Numbered from the stretch's first letter, positions 1-11,033 are shown. The stretch: DNA of 64,000 nt from Prorocentrum cordatum (GCA_963575745.1 CAUYUJ010015273.1:48226-112225); one strand, 5' to 3'. A program made the numbers and translations. The notes: generated by a model not told the origin, from the letters alone.

Positions 1-1290
1 CCGCGGCCCCGGCGGGCGCTCTCGCTTGCGGTCGGCTGAAATAACCCCACCCAGGCTTTGCTCAGGAGTGCGGGCCGTGATGCAGAGGCACTGGCTGAAG
101 GCCCTTCCTCTTGCTTCACCTGCCAGTTCGTGAAGTATGCTCACTGGCCTGACCCCCATCGGTGGCTTGTGCGCGGCTGGCTTTTACGCTGGCGCTCACG
201 CACTGGGTGTCAAGTGAGTGGATCCGCCACGCTTCCCCTACGGTTTCAGGCTGCCGGTCGGTACTCCACCTGCGGGTCCGCCCTGGTTTCCACCTGCTCA
301 GTCGCGGTTGCCCTCTTCTGCTGGCACACGCTCAGTGACTTTTGCCTGGGTCCGCGTGCTTTCGGCAGGGTTTCAGTTCGGCCCCACCTGCGGGGTGACC
401 TGTGCTCGTTGGCTGCCCAATTGCGGCCGCCTCTTTTTAATTTATCTGCAGGTGCACTCTGCGCGGTGTCGCGCCAATTATCTGTCGCTGTGCCCCAGCC
501 TCGGTCATGCCGCCCTCTGGACTTCTCCTTGCGGGCCGCGAATCAAAAAGTAACCCCGCCAGCTTGACACCGCAGGAGGCAGCACTACCACCTGCGCCGC
601 CCTTTCCCTCACTCTTCCGCTGGCGGTGCGTCCCCGCCTGCGGACTCTCCCCTACTCTCTGAGGCCTGGCGCCGTGCTGGCACGCAGCGTGTCCACAGTC
701 GCTCGTTCCCCCCTTGCCCTGCGGAATGGTCACTCGGGTGTTGGGTCGCCACGGAGTGGTTCAGCCTTCCGCAGCAAGACAGCGCCCAGGCTCCCACCAG
801 CTGCCGGCCAATGCGCCGCACCAGTTCCGCGACAGCTGCTTGGCTTGCAGACGTCGTCGCGGGCGTTCGGAGTTTGGCGCCCCACAGGCGACTCACTCCT
901 CTGGCCCCCACTGCCTCCACTGCAGCAGGACCCCCCCTGGCAGGCTGCGCAGGCGTTTCACCACTAGACGGCGGTGCCCCCCCACGCTTGCGGATCTCTT
1001 CGCTTTAGGGATCGGCATCGCAGTTGCCCCTTTGGCACAGCCGCATGGCTCCACCTGGCATTTGGAAGTGGATTGCTGAGGTCTGGGCGCCGTGTGGTTC
1101 AGCCTGCCACGCCTTTAGTGATTGGTTTTCCTTCGAATGCAGAGCATTTTGTTCAGTGCGTGTGCAACTGCACGCTTGTTGTGCAAGTGTGCAATTAGCC
1201 TGTACCGCCGTCCCGGACACGCATGTTGCCGCCAGACCGTAGTCGCGCGGCCGCCGACCAAAAAAGTAACCCCACCAATCCATCCAGAAA
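1..1290. other. Unassigned region with a degenerate repeated block
   Basis: I recognise no gene here. Two blocks, about 480-566 and 1196-1281, resemble each other: both start near CAATTA, pass a GC-rich middle and end in a GGCCGC-rich stretch followed by AAAAAGTAACCCC and CCA. A shorter TAACCCCACC trace lies at 42-53. The region is therefore partly an old, degenerate duplication. Open frames in it overlap on both strands and show no domain. Confidence 0.4.
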
Positions 1291-1329
1291 CGATGCCCGG
1301 AGAAATTCCCTCGATCAGGGAAGTGGACA

Positions 1330-2075
1330 GCACCCAGAGGAAGGGTCCCCCAGTGGAGGTCTCTTGGAGCGTCTTGGGGGCCTCCTGGCGGTCCTGGACG
1401 CCTCTTCGAGCGTCTTGGGTGCCGAACTTCTTGTAAGCTTTTGGGGGTATCTTGGAGCGTCTTGGGGGCCTCTTGGGCGCCTGTTGGGGCTCCCTTGGGC
1501 CTCCTGGGCGCCTCTTGGGGCACTCTTGAAGCGCTCTTGGGAGCCTTGGGAGCGCTTTTGGGCCATCTTGGAGCCATCTTGAAGCCTCGGGTGGCCATCG
1601 GAAGCGAAAAGGCGAGAAAGCCAAACACATTCATTTCCCTCAGGTTTTGGAAGGATTTGGGCCTCTTCGGGGCCTCCTGGGGGAGCTCTTTGGCCACTTG
1701 GAGCCGTCTTGGAGCGGTCTTGGGGCCCCTTGGAGCATCGTGGGAGCCATTTTGAGGCATATTGGGGCATCTTGAGCCATCTTGGAGGTCATCTTGGGCT
1801 CTCCCAGGCGCTCTTGGAGTCATCTTAAGCAGTGCCCTCCCCCCAGGAGGCCAACATGTGGCCAAAACCTCAGTCAAGTCAATGATGTTGTCAATGTCGC
1901 TGAGGCCGCTTGGAGCGTCTTGGGTGCCTCTGGGGGGGCTCTTGGGGCCTCTTGGGGGTCTCTTGGGGGCCTCTTGCGGGCATCCTGGGGGCCTCTTGGA
2001 GGCCTCTTGGGGCCTCCTGGCCACCTTTTGAGGCCCTCTTGGGGTACCCTTGGGAGCGCTCGCAGGGCCATCTCG
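1330..2075 (+). repeat. CTTGGGGCCTC-type short-repeat array
   Basis: Imperfect tandem units of about 9-20 bases built from CTTGGGGGCCTC, CTTGGAGC and similar words fill this stretch. The same repeat type returns at 28.6-29.6 kb, 31.2-31.5 kb (inverted) and 51.8-57.3 kb. Read as protein it gives Pro/Arg/Lys- or Gly/Leu/Trp-rich low-complexity frames, which I take as non-coding. Confidence 0.8.
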
Positions 2076-2422
2076 GAGGAGATCGATCAAAGAAGGGGGG
2101 GTCTCAATTAGCGCTGCCCCCGCAAGAGGCCAACATGGGGCCAAAACCGTAGTAAAACAGTGCTTGGACCCCTTGCGTAATCGAGGGCTCTTGGTGAGCC
2201 CTGAACAAGCGCTCAAGAGCCGCTCCCGCGGGGCCTCGATGAATGCCTTCACGGACCAGGCTAAGAAAAGAAAAGGAGAGGAGAAGGAAGAGGAGGAGGA
2301 GGAGGAGGAGGAGGAGAGGGATACAGGAGGAAGTCCGGAGCGCCAGATCTCAAATCCAGGAGAAACGACGACTACAAGGCTGGAGGGGAGGAGAGGACCT
2401 GAGGTAGAGAGGACGAACAATA

Positions 2423-2424
<2 letters not shown>

Positions 2425-2489
<65 letters not shown>

Positions 2490-2500
2490 GGATGATGATG
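2425..2500 (+). repeat. (GAT)n microsatellite
   Basis: Nearly pure GAT trinucleotide run that continues into the adjoining assembly gap. A (GGA)n run of about 38 bases lies just upstream (2288-2317). Confidence 0.95.
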
Positions 2501-2600
2501 NNNNNNNNNNNNNNNNNNNNNNNNNNNNNNNNNNNNNNNNNNNNNNNNNNNNNNNNNNNNNNNNNNNNNNNNNNNNNNNNNNNNNNNNNNNNNNNNNNNN
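2501..2600. other. Assembly gap of 100 N
   Basis: Exactly 100 N between a GAT run and an AGT run. The round length suggests a placeholder gap, so the true length is unknown. Confidence 0.95.
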
Positions 2601-2694
<94 letters not shown>

Positions 2695-2702
2695 TAGTAG
2701 TA

Positions 2703-2754
<52 letters not shown>

Positions 2755-2845
2755 CGTAGTAGTCGTAGTAGTAGTAGTAGTAGTAGTAGTAGTAATAGTA
2801 GTAGTAGCAGTAGTAGTAATAGTAGTAGTAGTAGTAGTAGTAGTA

Positions 2846-2876
<31 letters not shown>
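2601..2876 (+). repeat. (AGT)n microsatellite
   Basis: About 275 bases of AGT with a few interruptions (TAT, CGT, CAG, AAT), followed by a (GGA)n run at 2912-2946. An AGT run next to GGA runs also occurs at 24.6-24.9 kb. Confidence 0.95.
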
Positions 2877-2877
<1 letters not shown>

Positions 2878-3104
2878 AGGGAGGATGAGGAAGTAGGGGG
2901 AAGAGAGGAGGAGTGAGGAGGAGGAGGAGGAGGAGGAGGAGGAGGAGTCCCGCCCGCAGGGCCGTCCCGGAGGAACGGTCCGGCCACCGCCCATGCCAGC
3001 GTAGGCGGCGGGCTTCCCACGCGGCCGCCGCAGCTGGAGGCGGGCCGCCCTTGCCACGTTGTGCTCGAGGCGGCGGCGAGAGCTGCCGAGTCCTTGAAAG
3101 TCGG

Positions 3105-3285
3105 GCCTCGGGGAATGAAACGGTACCCATACCGCCACCCTTCGTTCGTTTTCGCCTTTCGGGGCCTCCTGGGAGGCCTTCGTCGCCACCGCTGGATCTC
3201 GCTTCGGAGGCCTGGTCAGAGCGCACCCTGGGGGAGGTCCGGGGAGCAGCGGTATCGGCACCTTGTGGTTTCCCCAGCCGGGGGA
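3105..3285 (+). mobile_element. Family C short TIR element, copy 1
   Basis: Left end GGTACCCATACCGCCACC at about 3122-3139; the reverse complement of the right end at about 3245-3262 is GGTGCCGATACCGCTGCT, so the ends are imperfect inverted repeats. The core words CCTCCTGGGAGGCCTT, GTCAGAGCGCACCCTGGG and AGGTCCGGGGAGCAGCGG recur at 4573-4722 and 13081-13239. Just downstream is TTTCCCCAG, a plausible intron acceptor, as in the other copies. No host gene is recognised at this copy. Confidence 0.65.
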
Positions 3286-3289
3286 CTTC

Positions 3290-4160
3290 AACTCGCCCCC
3301 TTGCCCTGTCCCTTTGTCCTCTGCAGCTCCGCAGCCTGTCAGGCTTAGGCTCGAGAGCCCACGAGCTGTCCTCCCAGCGTGCCGAAAGCAGTCTCGTACT
3401 GCATGGCGATCCCCATTCGTGTTCCCTCTGCCGCCCTCGCCCTGTGACAGGAGGGCGTCTTTTTCGGGCGTAGGGGTCGCACGCGTCGCGGGAAACTTCC
3501 AAACTCAGGACTTGTGAACAGTAGCGCTTGGCCGTTCTGGTTGCAGGGACGTCTGTCCAGGGACAGGATCGTTCAGTTGTCCTGCGCTCCGCGAACTGGT
3601 GGTTTGAATATCACATCACGTTTTTTAAAGTCTAGAGCTCGAGATGGGAATGAGTTGCTGCGCACTGCCTCCTTACGATGGGGGGGACTCCGCTGCCCAG
3701 CTGCTGAAACATGGCCCTCCCAGTCTGACGGCGCCCCTTCGAGGGGGGCCGGCGGATAGAGACTACTTGTCGTGGCGCTATACTATGCAGATCTATGGGC
3801 GTTGGTAGTTGTACACGTAAACGTCGAGAGGAACATCGGTCAACGTTTCCGTGCTGACGGACAAAAACATCAGACTGAAGCTTTTCTCTGGCGGAGGGAT
3901 TCGTCTCCCGGGACGGGTGGGTCTACAAAGAAATCGGGACGTCGGCCAGGATGGCTTCAGATACGGCGTCGCAGTGAAAGGGGCCAGTTTTTTGTGCGCT
4001 CGAGCACGCGGGCCCATCAGTTGGGCTCGACTCCGTCCTGAAGCCCACGGGGGGGGGGGCACTGCTGCGAAGGCCTTCCGCCCAGCGCCGCCGACACCTG
4101 CAGGGAGACGACGACGACGCTCATGGCCTCTTGGAACCATCCTGGGAGTGCTCTGGTCAG
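3290..4160. other. Unassigned, no gene seen
   Basis: Mixed-composition sequence without recognisable domains, RNA genes or long repeats. Short open frames occur on both strands and are not supported. It lies upstream of the TIG/PA14 gene and could hold its promoter and 5' leader, but I see no motif that shows this. Confidence 0.3.
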
Positions 4161-4325
4161 GAGGGGAAAAACACACAGACACCATGAATCGTGGATTTCC
4201 AGGACGATATTCGAGAATATGAGAAGTGGGGGGTAAGAGAAAATCCCAGAACATGCGGGAAAAGATGGGGCATCCTGTTTCTCGCGCCTATTTGTCTGTG
4301 TGTCCCTGGGCTCCTCTATCTGGGG
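4160..4325 (+). mobile_element. Family B short dispersed element, copy 1
   Basis: Begins CAGGAGGGGAAAAACACACA and ends near TTTGTCTGTGTGTCCCTGGG. The same ordered words (AGGAGGGGAAAAA, AGACACAATTAATCGTCGAT, a middle ATATGG/AGTGGGG, then TTTGTGTGT and a CCC end) occur at 32.9-33.0 kb (inverted), 50.7-50.8 kb and inside STT3 intron 2 at 60.04-60.2 kb. The two ends are weakly inverted (AGACACAAT against ATTTGTGTGTCC). Confidence 0.65.
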
Positions 4326-4435
4326 GCTCCTCTGGGCCTCTTGGGTGCCCCTGGGGGGCTCCCTGCAGCTTGGCTCGAGGGCCACGCCTCCGGCCCCGAA
4401 GGTGGCACCATCCCCGGCGCGGGCGTTTTTCCCCG

Positions 4436-4544
4436 ATGCCCGATCGGCGGGCGCGGGTGCTCGGCTGGGGCGCCCTGCTGCTGTCGCTCGGGCTCGTGCT
4501 GCGCGCGGGTGGCCTCTCCCTGAGCGAGGTCTTCCCGAGCCAGG
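4436..4544 (+). CDS. TIG/PA14 surface protein, exon 1 (signal peptide)
   Basis: The ATG at 4436 starts a short basic stretch (MPDRRAR), then a hydrophobic core (LGWGALLLSLGLVL) and a small-residue region, a typical secretory signal peptide; that is why I chose this start over upstream in-frame ATGs. The exon ends in SLSEVFPSQ plus one base. Joined to the next exon at 4925 it reads SEVFPSQ-GS-VYGGTYLVISGSGF, which reconstitutes the start of an IPT/TIG domain. The donor would be GA (after CAGG), a non-canonical type known in dinoflagellates. The signal peptide and domain join are seen; the exact donor is inferred. Confidence 0.7.
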
Positions 4545-4572
4545 GAGCCCTTTGAGGAGGAAAAGAGGCACC

Positions 4573-4722
4573 GAGATGCAGCTCTCCCCTGGGCGCGTTG
4601 CCGCCCTATGCCGGGGCCTCCTGTGGGAGGCCCTCGCGGGCCACGCGGCCGGAGCCGCTCCGAAGTGCTGGCCAGGGGGGCACCTCGGGAGAGGTCGGGG
4701 GAGCAGCGGTATCGGCATGTTC
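4573..4722 (+). mobile_element. Family C element, copy 2, inside intron 1
   Basis: Shares the words GGCCTCCTG-GGAGGCC, CACCTCGGGAGAGGTC and GGGGAGCAGCGGTATCGGCA with the copies at 3.1 and 13.1 kb. It occupies the first half of the 380-base intron 4545-4924 of the TIG/PA14 gene; the second half is a Family G element. The left end is more degraded than in copy 1. Confidence 0.6.
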
Positions 4723-4736
4723 CCAGACCCCCTCGA

Positions 4737-4918
4737 GTTATGAAAAAATCACGACGGGAGGTTTTTCATTATTTTTGGCCTTTTGGGGCCCTTACCGGCC
4801 CTCGGGACCGTCAAAAAACGACTCAGGACGAAAAACCGGTCCAGGGCAATGGGTCGAGACCTCGGGGGGTCGACGTCATGAAAAAATCATGACGTCGGGG
4901 GTCTGGGTTCTGGGTTCC
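4737..4918 (+). mobile_element. Family G element, copy 1, inside intron 1
   Basis: Contains GGGACCGTCAAAAAACGACT, AAAAACCGGTCCAGGGCAAT and GGGTCGAGACCTCGGGG, followed by GACGTCATGAAAAAATCATG. The same order is found at 14.1 kb (inverted), 36.1 kb, 62.5-62.7 kb (inverted) and twice at 63.0-63.3 kb. Partial inverted ends (GAAAAAATCACGAC near the left, ATGAAAAAATCATGACGTC at the right) suggest a MITE-like element. It runs to within a few bases of the intron acceptor CCCCCCAG. Confidence 0.65.
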
Positions 4919-4924
4919 CCCCAG

Positions 4925-5844
4925 GATCGGTGTACGGCGGCACGTACCTCGTGATTTCTGGGTCAGGGTTCCTCTACCCCGTGGACGCGAATCCGTGGGA
5001 CGCACAGGACGTCTACATCGGAACAATCCCCTGCGACATCATTCAGCACTACTCCAGTGGCACCCGGATAGTGTGCACAACGGGGGCCTACACCGCTTAC
5101 GAGGATTCAGCCTGGTTAACTGTGACCGTGCGGCAATTCAGCGGCCTCGGGGACGCGGGGATCGTGCAGATGTCCAGCGCGTTCCGGTACAGGACTTCGT
5201 ACACCCCGTTTATACACTATGCTGATTCTTGGGCTGGCACTGGGGGTGATGTGCTGCGTTTCGGGGGATACCTTCCGCACATGGACACAACTGGCTACGT
5301 GCGCATCTCCATCGGGGACACCCTCTGTGTGACCGACAACGAAGTCTGGCCGCTGCAGGAGTCGACCAGGCGCAGGAACTTCAAGTATGTATCTTGCCAG
5401 CTTCCTCAGGACGAGATGGCGCCCCCAGGCATTTACAACGTCTCCCTGCGCCTGAACATGCTGGACCACGAGGAAGGGGAGTGTCCTCAAGGCGCGTGCT
5501 TCCCCCTCACGAGCGACGACAACGACGGGTCGACGGGCAGTTACGGCTTGGGCGGGATCGTGCCTGGGGCGATCAGCACGTGGGTCGCATCTTGGGGTTT
5601 CCAGTTCTATGGCACCGTGGACCTCGCGACCGGGAGGTCGTACCACTTCACGGTGTACCCGCAGGTGAACAGCATCGAGCCCTCCGTGGGCGGCCTGCAC
5701 GGCGGAAATACACTCACGATCCACGGCACCTCTTTCTCCGAGACCCCGGCGGACAACCTGGTCAGCGTCGGCGGCATCCCCTGCGAGGTGACCGCCGCCA
5801 CCGCAAGCCGGCTGCGGTGCGTGCTCGGGGACCTCGGGCGCTGC
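4925..5844 (+). CDS. TIG/PA14 surface protein, exon 2
   Basis: Open exon of 920 bases coding about residues 37-343. It contains the body of the first TIG domain (YGGTYLVISGSGF), a second TIG-like unit near residue 128 (GTGGDVLRFGGYLP) and a third near residue 283 (SIEPSVGGLHGGNTLTIHGT), with Cys residues in the usual TIG loop positions (IPCDI, IPCEV). Sites of the form N-x-S/T are present. The exon ends at a codon boundary before GTACCTAAG (GT donor); the reading frame then degenerates into poly-G. TIG domains are immunoglobulin-like folds found in cell-surface receptors and fibrocystin-like proteins. Confidence 0.8.
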
Positions 5845-6044
5845 GTACCTAAGGGGGTGGAGGGGGGGGGGGGGGGCGGGGCGATGGGTGGAGGGGTGAA
5901 GACAGGGGGCGCCCCTCGTGCCCCGACGGGGCCCCGAGGACCCCCCCCCCCTCGGCGCCCCAGAAGGGGCACGCGACGTGTGCACGCTCCTCCTCCCCGC
6001 CCCCTCCGCTCGTCGCGCGCGCCCCCACGGAGCCAGCGCCCAAG

Positions 6045-8498
6045 GACCGCTCGCTCTGGCCCGCGGCGCTGCGGGGCCCGACGCCGCGCGGGCTCGTCTG
6101 GACGTCCTTCAACAGAGGGGGGAGCTGGGTGCCCAACGGGCTCACCGAGAGGATCCCGCCCGGGGACCGCACGCGGCTCGGCGGCGGCGTGCTCAAGGGC
6201 GGGCGGATCGACTGGTGGGGGCGCACGTCCTTCCTCGGGGGCGCCGGCGGCAGCAACTACCAGTTCGAGGCGGAGGGCTTCTTCGTGCCCCCCCTGACGG
6301 CAAACTACACCTTCTACGTGGCGGGGGACGACACGGTTGTGCTCGAGCTGGGGCGCAACAGCTCCTTTGACTCCCTCCAGCGCGTGGCGTCCTGCCCGGA
6401 TTCGGTCACGAAGAGTTGGTACGCCGAGGTCAACCCACACGCGTGGTTCTATCATGGCGACATTCGCACTAACGCTTCGACCACTGTTCTTGAGGTGACG
6501 GGCCCTGACAAGCAGGTCTCCGAGCCCATCAGCTTGGCAGCTGGGGAGCGATACGCCTTCCGGCTGCTGCAGACCGAGTGGTACGGATCTGATTGGTACC
6601 GTCTCGGAATGAAGGTGAGTGGCCTGAGCAGCGCGTTGAAGGCAGACGGCACCGCGCTTGGCCAGGAGGTGGCTGAGGAGGCTGCCAGAGCGCAACCTGC
6701 CATGGAGCTGCAGCGCGTGAAGTATGGGGGCACTGGCATCCTCTACGAGACGCACTACATCCAGCTTGACAACGCCAGCGCTGGGGGCATCTACAGGGTC
6801 GCCGTCTCGAACTCGTTTGGCGCGACAGAGTACGTGACCTTCAGCGCGGACGACTCCGCTGGGGAGGTGCAGACTGCCCTCAGAAGCGTGTATCTCACCG
6901 GCACCGAGACCTTCCTGTTGTCGTCGTGCTGGCCTCTTTCCGTCTCTGCGACCGAGTGGTACCCTGACGCATTCACGGTGAATCGCACCTACGAGGTGAT
7001 TGCCCCGTGCTCGTTGCCCCAGGGTGCGGCGAGACACATGTCCCTCTCGGTGCCCCCCTCTCTGGCGGGCCTCGTGGGCGCCAGTGCCGGGCTGCTGGTT
7101 GCAGGGACTCCTCCTCCCTCTGGGACCATCCGCGTAGGTTGCAACGGCGAGTGGAGCGATCCGATTGACCCTCTTGTCGATCCTTGGTACGTCGTCCAAG
7201 CCATATCTCAAGTGGGACGCGATGGCAACGCGGTCGAGGTCGAGGCTTGGCCGTCCATGCGCGGCTGGACCACAGGAGAGGCCTGGGAGATCTTCGTGCG
7301 CTTCCGGAAACCGTTGGGGGATGTGCCACTGCTGGAGTTGGATCTCAGCAGCTTCGTCGGGGTACCCGACCCAGAGGGCCCAGCCGTGTTCAGCGTCACG
7401 GTGGTGACAGTCGAGAATGGCGACGCAGACGCTGTGATGATGGAGCGCGTACCCGCGGACCTCTTCCGGATGCCTCACCCGGCAGACAGCGAAGCGATGG
7501 TGGTGGTCGTGGAGACTTTGGGTGTGGCCAGCGCCACCGCAACCGAGGAGGCGCCTGCCTTCTCCTACCTGGAGGGGCTGACTCCCGTCCTCCTCGGCGT
7601 GCACCCCCCCACCGTGCAGGGCGGCAGCACGCTGACCGCCGCCGTGGCCAACACCAACGCGACCGACGGCAACGTCACCCTCTACATTGGATCCTCGCTC
7701 GCCTGCGCCGGCCTCACGGACGTGACAGAGGCCTGGAACGGCACCGCATGGTGGAATTCGAGCGATGGGGCGAATGGCGCGGCCCGCGAGTGGCGCCTCC
7801 TCAGCTGCACGGTGCCGAACGGCACGGCAGGCGTGCACCGGGTGCGCCTGTTCTCGGAGGAGCAGGGCCTGGCAGACCCGTCGTTGGCGCCGAACGTGAC
7901 GTACCTGCCGGCTGTGGAGGACATCTCGCCTCTGACGGGCTCCATGGCAGGCGGCACTCTTTTCACGGTGTCTGGCGACGGCCTCGCCAAGATGCCGTGC
8001 GCGGAGATCACCATCGGTGGCCTGGCCTGCTCCGAGGCGGCCGTCTCGCCCTTCGGCACCGCGCCGTTGGGCGGGGACAGCGTTGTGTGCCTCACGCCAG
8101 ACGCGCTGAATGGAGCCTCTCTCGAGGACGTGCTGGAGGAGGTGGAGGCGGAGATCGTGTTGTTGATGCCGACGCCCCAGGTGATCGGGACGTTTGTGTA
8201 CTCTGTCAACAATACCCCGGTCATCAGCGCGGTATCGCCAGAGCAGCACTCGGCCGCGCTCACAGTGGAGGTGGTCCTCTCCGGGCAGCGCCTCGGCGGG
8301 GACAGCGCGCCGCCGGTCGTCGCCTTTGGCGGTCGGCCCTGCGTCGTCGAGCAGCACACCGCCCGGCGCGTGGAGTGCTGGCTGCAGCGCTCTGTGCCCG
8401 CGCCGCCGGCGAACTCGACGATGCAGCCCACCGTGTGGGTCGAGGGGCTGGGACGCGCGGCGGTCATCGAAGAAGAAGAAGAAGGAGAAGAAGAAGAA
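6045..8498 (+). CDS. TIG/PA14 surface protein, exon 3
   Basis: Long exon (start 6045 or, equally in phase, 6033, both after AG) coding about 818 residues. It opens with a PA14-type domain (about residues 350-530: GLVWTSFN, then FFVPPLTANYTFYVAGDDT, ending WYRLGMKV), a beta-barrel fold often used for carbohydrate binding. This is followed by an unassigned region rich in N-x-S/T sites and by TIG units near residues 854 (PPTVQGGSTLTAAV), 967 (SPLTGSMAGGTLFTVSG) and 1068 (ISAVSPEQHSAALTVEVVL). It ends in a GAA run before GTGTCATAAG, a GT donor in phase 0. Without splicing the frame hits a stop at 8505, which supports the intron. Confidence 0.8.
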
Positions 8499-8684
8499 GT
8501 GTCATAAGCATAACCTCTTGGCGCTCCGCGCGAATGCCTTGGGTCCGCGCTGGGCCCCCCCAGCGGCGCCTCCGGCGCCGCCCTTGGCGCGCGGAGCGCG
8601 CCAGGGAGGGGGGTCCAGCGCAGATCCAAGAAATCCGCGCGCAGAGCAAAAAGTTGATGTTTAGGTCGTTTTGTTTTCTTCTAG
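8499..8684 (+). mobile_element. Family A introner-like element forming an intron (copy 1)
   Basis: A 186-base GT-AG, phase-0 intron of the TIG/PA14 gene. Its middle (about 8521-8645) is an inverted repeat: the left arm reads GCTCCGCGCGAATGCCTTGG and GTCCGCGCTGGGCC, and the reverse complement of the right arm reads TCTGCGCGCGGATTTCTTGG and ATCTGCGCTGGACC. A central palindrome GGCGCC-TCC-GGCGCC is present. The same element occurs at 26.23-26.37, 27.39-27.59 and 60.54-60.71 kb (STT3 intron 2). The 3' end, TTTTGTTTTCTTCTAG, serves as acceptor. Confidence 0.8.
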
Positions 8685-11033
8685 GTCAACTCGTCGGCGG
8701 CGTTTACGACCCTGTTCGAGGTGGCCAGCCTCAGCCCGAGCTACGCTTCGATCGCGGGCGGAGCGATCGTGACGCTGACGGGGTCCGGCTTCCACCCCTC
8801 CGATCCCTGGAAGCACGAGGTGTTCCTGGACCTGCCAGATGGGACCGAGCATCCCTGCGTCGTGCTCTCGGGCAGTGACTCCGAGCTCCGGTGCAAGCTC
8901 GAAACCGCGGCGGCCCCGGACGGCTACTCCTTCAGCGTCCATCGCTCGGGCACCATCTTGGGGCGCAGGTTGGCTGCCGCAGAGGCTGGCGCCGGCGGAG
9001 CGCACGGACGCAAGATCGATTGCGCGCGCGAGCGGTCGCCAAAGACGAAGGGGCACTGCCTCGCCAAGTCCGTCATGAGCATGGGCAGGGTGCGCTCCAT
9101 GGGTGCCGAGCATCCAATGGCCAAGGGCTTGGCCAAGCTGGCGGCAGTGCCGCCGGCGCACGCGTTCTCGGGCCCCTGGGCAGGGCGGTCAGCGACGGCA
9201 GCTGACCTTGACGGCCACGGGCGGCCCGGCACGGGCAGGCGCCTGTCAGCGGCCACAGGCACGGCGAGCGCCACCATGAGCAGTATCACGCCAACGAGCA
9301 GCACAACGCTGACCAGCACGAGTTTGACGTCTTCCGCCACGGACCCGAGCACCACGGATACCCAGACCTCGACCACCACCCTGACCAGCAGCACCCAGAC
9401 CAGCACCACCCCGACAGGCCCGAGCGTGGCGTCTGCCACTCCAGACGACTCCTCCTCGGAGACCAGGACATCCACCGTTACCCTGACCAGCAATACTGAG
9501 AATGTGTTTCCCTCGAGCGTTCCACCTTCAACTGACGACATTTCGTCGACGTTCTCCACTACCACGCTGGTCAGCATCACCCAGACCAGCACTACCCTGA
9601 CCCTCGACAGCATGACGTCTGATACCCAGACCTCGACCACCACCCCGACCAGCAGCACCCAGACCAGCACCACCCCGACAGGCCCGAGCGTGACGTCTGC
9701 CCCTACAGACGACTCCTCCTCGGAGACCAGGACATCCACCGTTACCCTGACCAGCAATACTGAGAATGTTTTTCCCTCGAGCGTTCCACCTTCAACTGAC
9801 GACATTTCGTCGACGTTCTCCACTACCACGCTGGTCAGCACCACCCAGACCAGCACTACCCTGACCCTCGACAGCATGACGTCTGATACCCAGACCTCGA
9901 CCACCACCCCGACCAGCAGCACCCAGACCAGCACCACCCCGACAGGCCCGAGCGTGACGTCTGCCCCTACAGACGACTCCTCCTCGGAGACCAGGACATC
10001 CACCGTTACCCTGACCAGCAATACTGAGAATGTGTTTCCCTCGAGCGTTCCACCTTCAACTGACGACATTTCGTCGACGTTTTCCACTACCACGCTGGTC
10101 AGCACCACCCAGACCAGCACTACCCTGACCCTCGACAGCATGACGTCTGATACCCAGACCTCGACCACCACCCTGACCAGCAGCACCCAGACCAGCACCA
10201 CCCCGACAGGCCCGAGCGTGACGTCTGCCCCTACAGACGACTCCTCCTCGGAGACCAGCACATCCACCGTTACCCTGACCAGCACCACCCAGTCCAGCAC
10301 CTCCGACAGCAGCACTGTCACCGCTACGGCCACCATGGATACCCAGACCTCGACCACCACCCTGACCAGCAGCACCCAGACCAGCACCACCCCGACAGGC
10401 CCGAGCGTGACGTCTGCCCCTACAGACGACTCCTCCTCGGAGACCAGCACATCCACCGTTACCCTGACCAGCACCACCCAGTCCAGCACCTCCGACAGCA
10501 GCACTGTCACCGCTACGGCCACCACTGCTGCAACCACCACGGTGTTCGCAGACACCGTAGCTGCGATCCGGCTGACGCTCAACGGGGTCACGGCACGCTG
10601 CGTTGCGGCGGAGGGCTGCGGCGTGGTGTATTCCCAGATCGCCACGCCGAAGTTGTTGGACGTGTGGCCGCTCAATGGGACGGTTGGCACCAAAGTCGAA
10701 GTCACTCTCGAAGGTCAGCAGGATGGCAACAGGATGAAGGTGTTCTTCGGCGACGTGCAGTGCAACGTCTCGTCCTGGAGGATAGAGTCTGGAGACTACG
10801 AGCTGGTCCAGGCCGACGTCTTCGGCCTGGGAGGTCTCAATCTCACACAGACCGTCCTGGAGGTGCCGCTGTGCGAGTTCCCGGCCGGTGACGTGCCTGT
10901 CTTGGTGGCCGCAGACCCGCAGGGGTACGCCCTGAACGGCTCCCCGCACCTGGGCGCCGACCTCTGGTTCTCGCGACCGCTGGAGCTTTATGGGCTGAGC
11001 CCCGAGAATGGCTCCTCCCACGGAGGCACGCGG
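8685..11033 (+). CDS. TIG/PA14 surface protein, exon 4 (TIG domains and mucin-like stalk)
   Basis: Starts in phase 0 after TTCTAG. Contains a TIG domain (about residue 1178: LSPSYASIAGGAIVTLTGSG), a basic linker, then a Thr/Ser-rich tandem repeat (residues about 1386-1776, DNA 9357-10527), another TIG unit (WPLNGTVGTKVEVTLEGQ) and the first half of one more (YGLSPENGSSHGGT). This last half continues in exon 5 as GLELTISGAGF, so the intron lies inside a TIG domain. The 3' boundary is ambiguous: an in-frame stop follows at 11040, and the donor must be non-canonical or slightly upstream of 11033. The Thr/Ser stalk would be heavily O-glycosylated and hold the flanking domains away from the cell surface (inference from composition). 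Confidence 0.75.
9357..10527 (+). repeat. Coding tandem repeat, 264-bp and 189-bp units
   Basis: Units begin with GATACCCAGACCTCGACCAC at 9357, 9621, 9885, 10149 and 10338. The first three are 264 bases (88 codons), the last two 189 bases (63 codons) with a different second half. Copies are nearly identical at DNA level including silent sites, so the array expanded or was homogenised recently. All unit lengths are multiples of three and the frame stays open, with Thr/Ser/Pro/Asp-dominated products. Confidence 0.95.

Noticed and set aside
1005-3020. A long minus-strand frame through the microsatellites and gap
   Set aside because: It consists of repeat-encoded runs of single amino acids and reads through 100 N.
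5607-8357. A 916-codon open frame on the minus strand opposite the TIG/PA14 exons
   Set aside because: It is antisense to well-supported domains, crosses a poly-C tract and an intron, and is His/Arg-rich with no domain. Strong GC bias in the third codon position of the plus strand keeps the antisense frame open.
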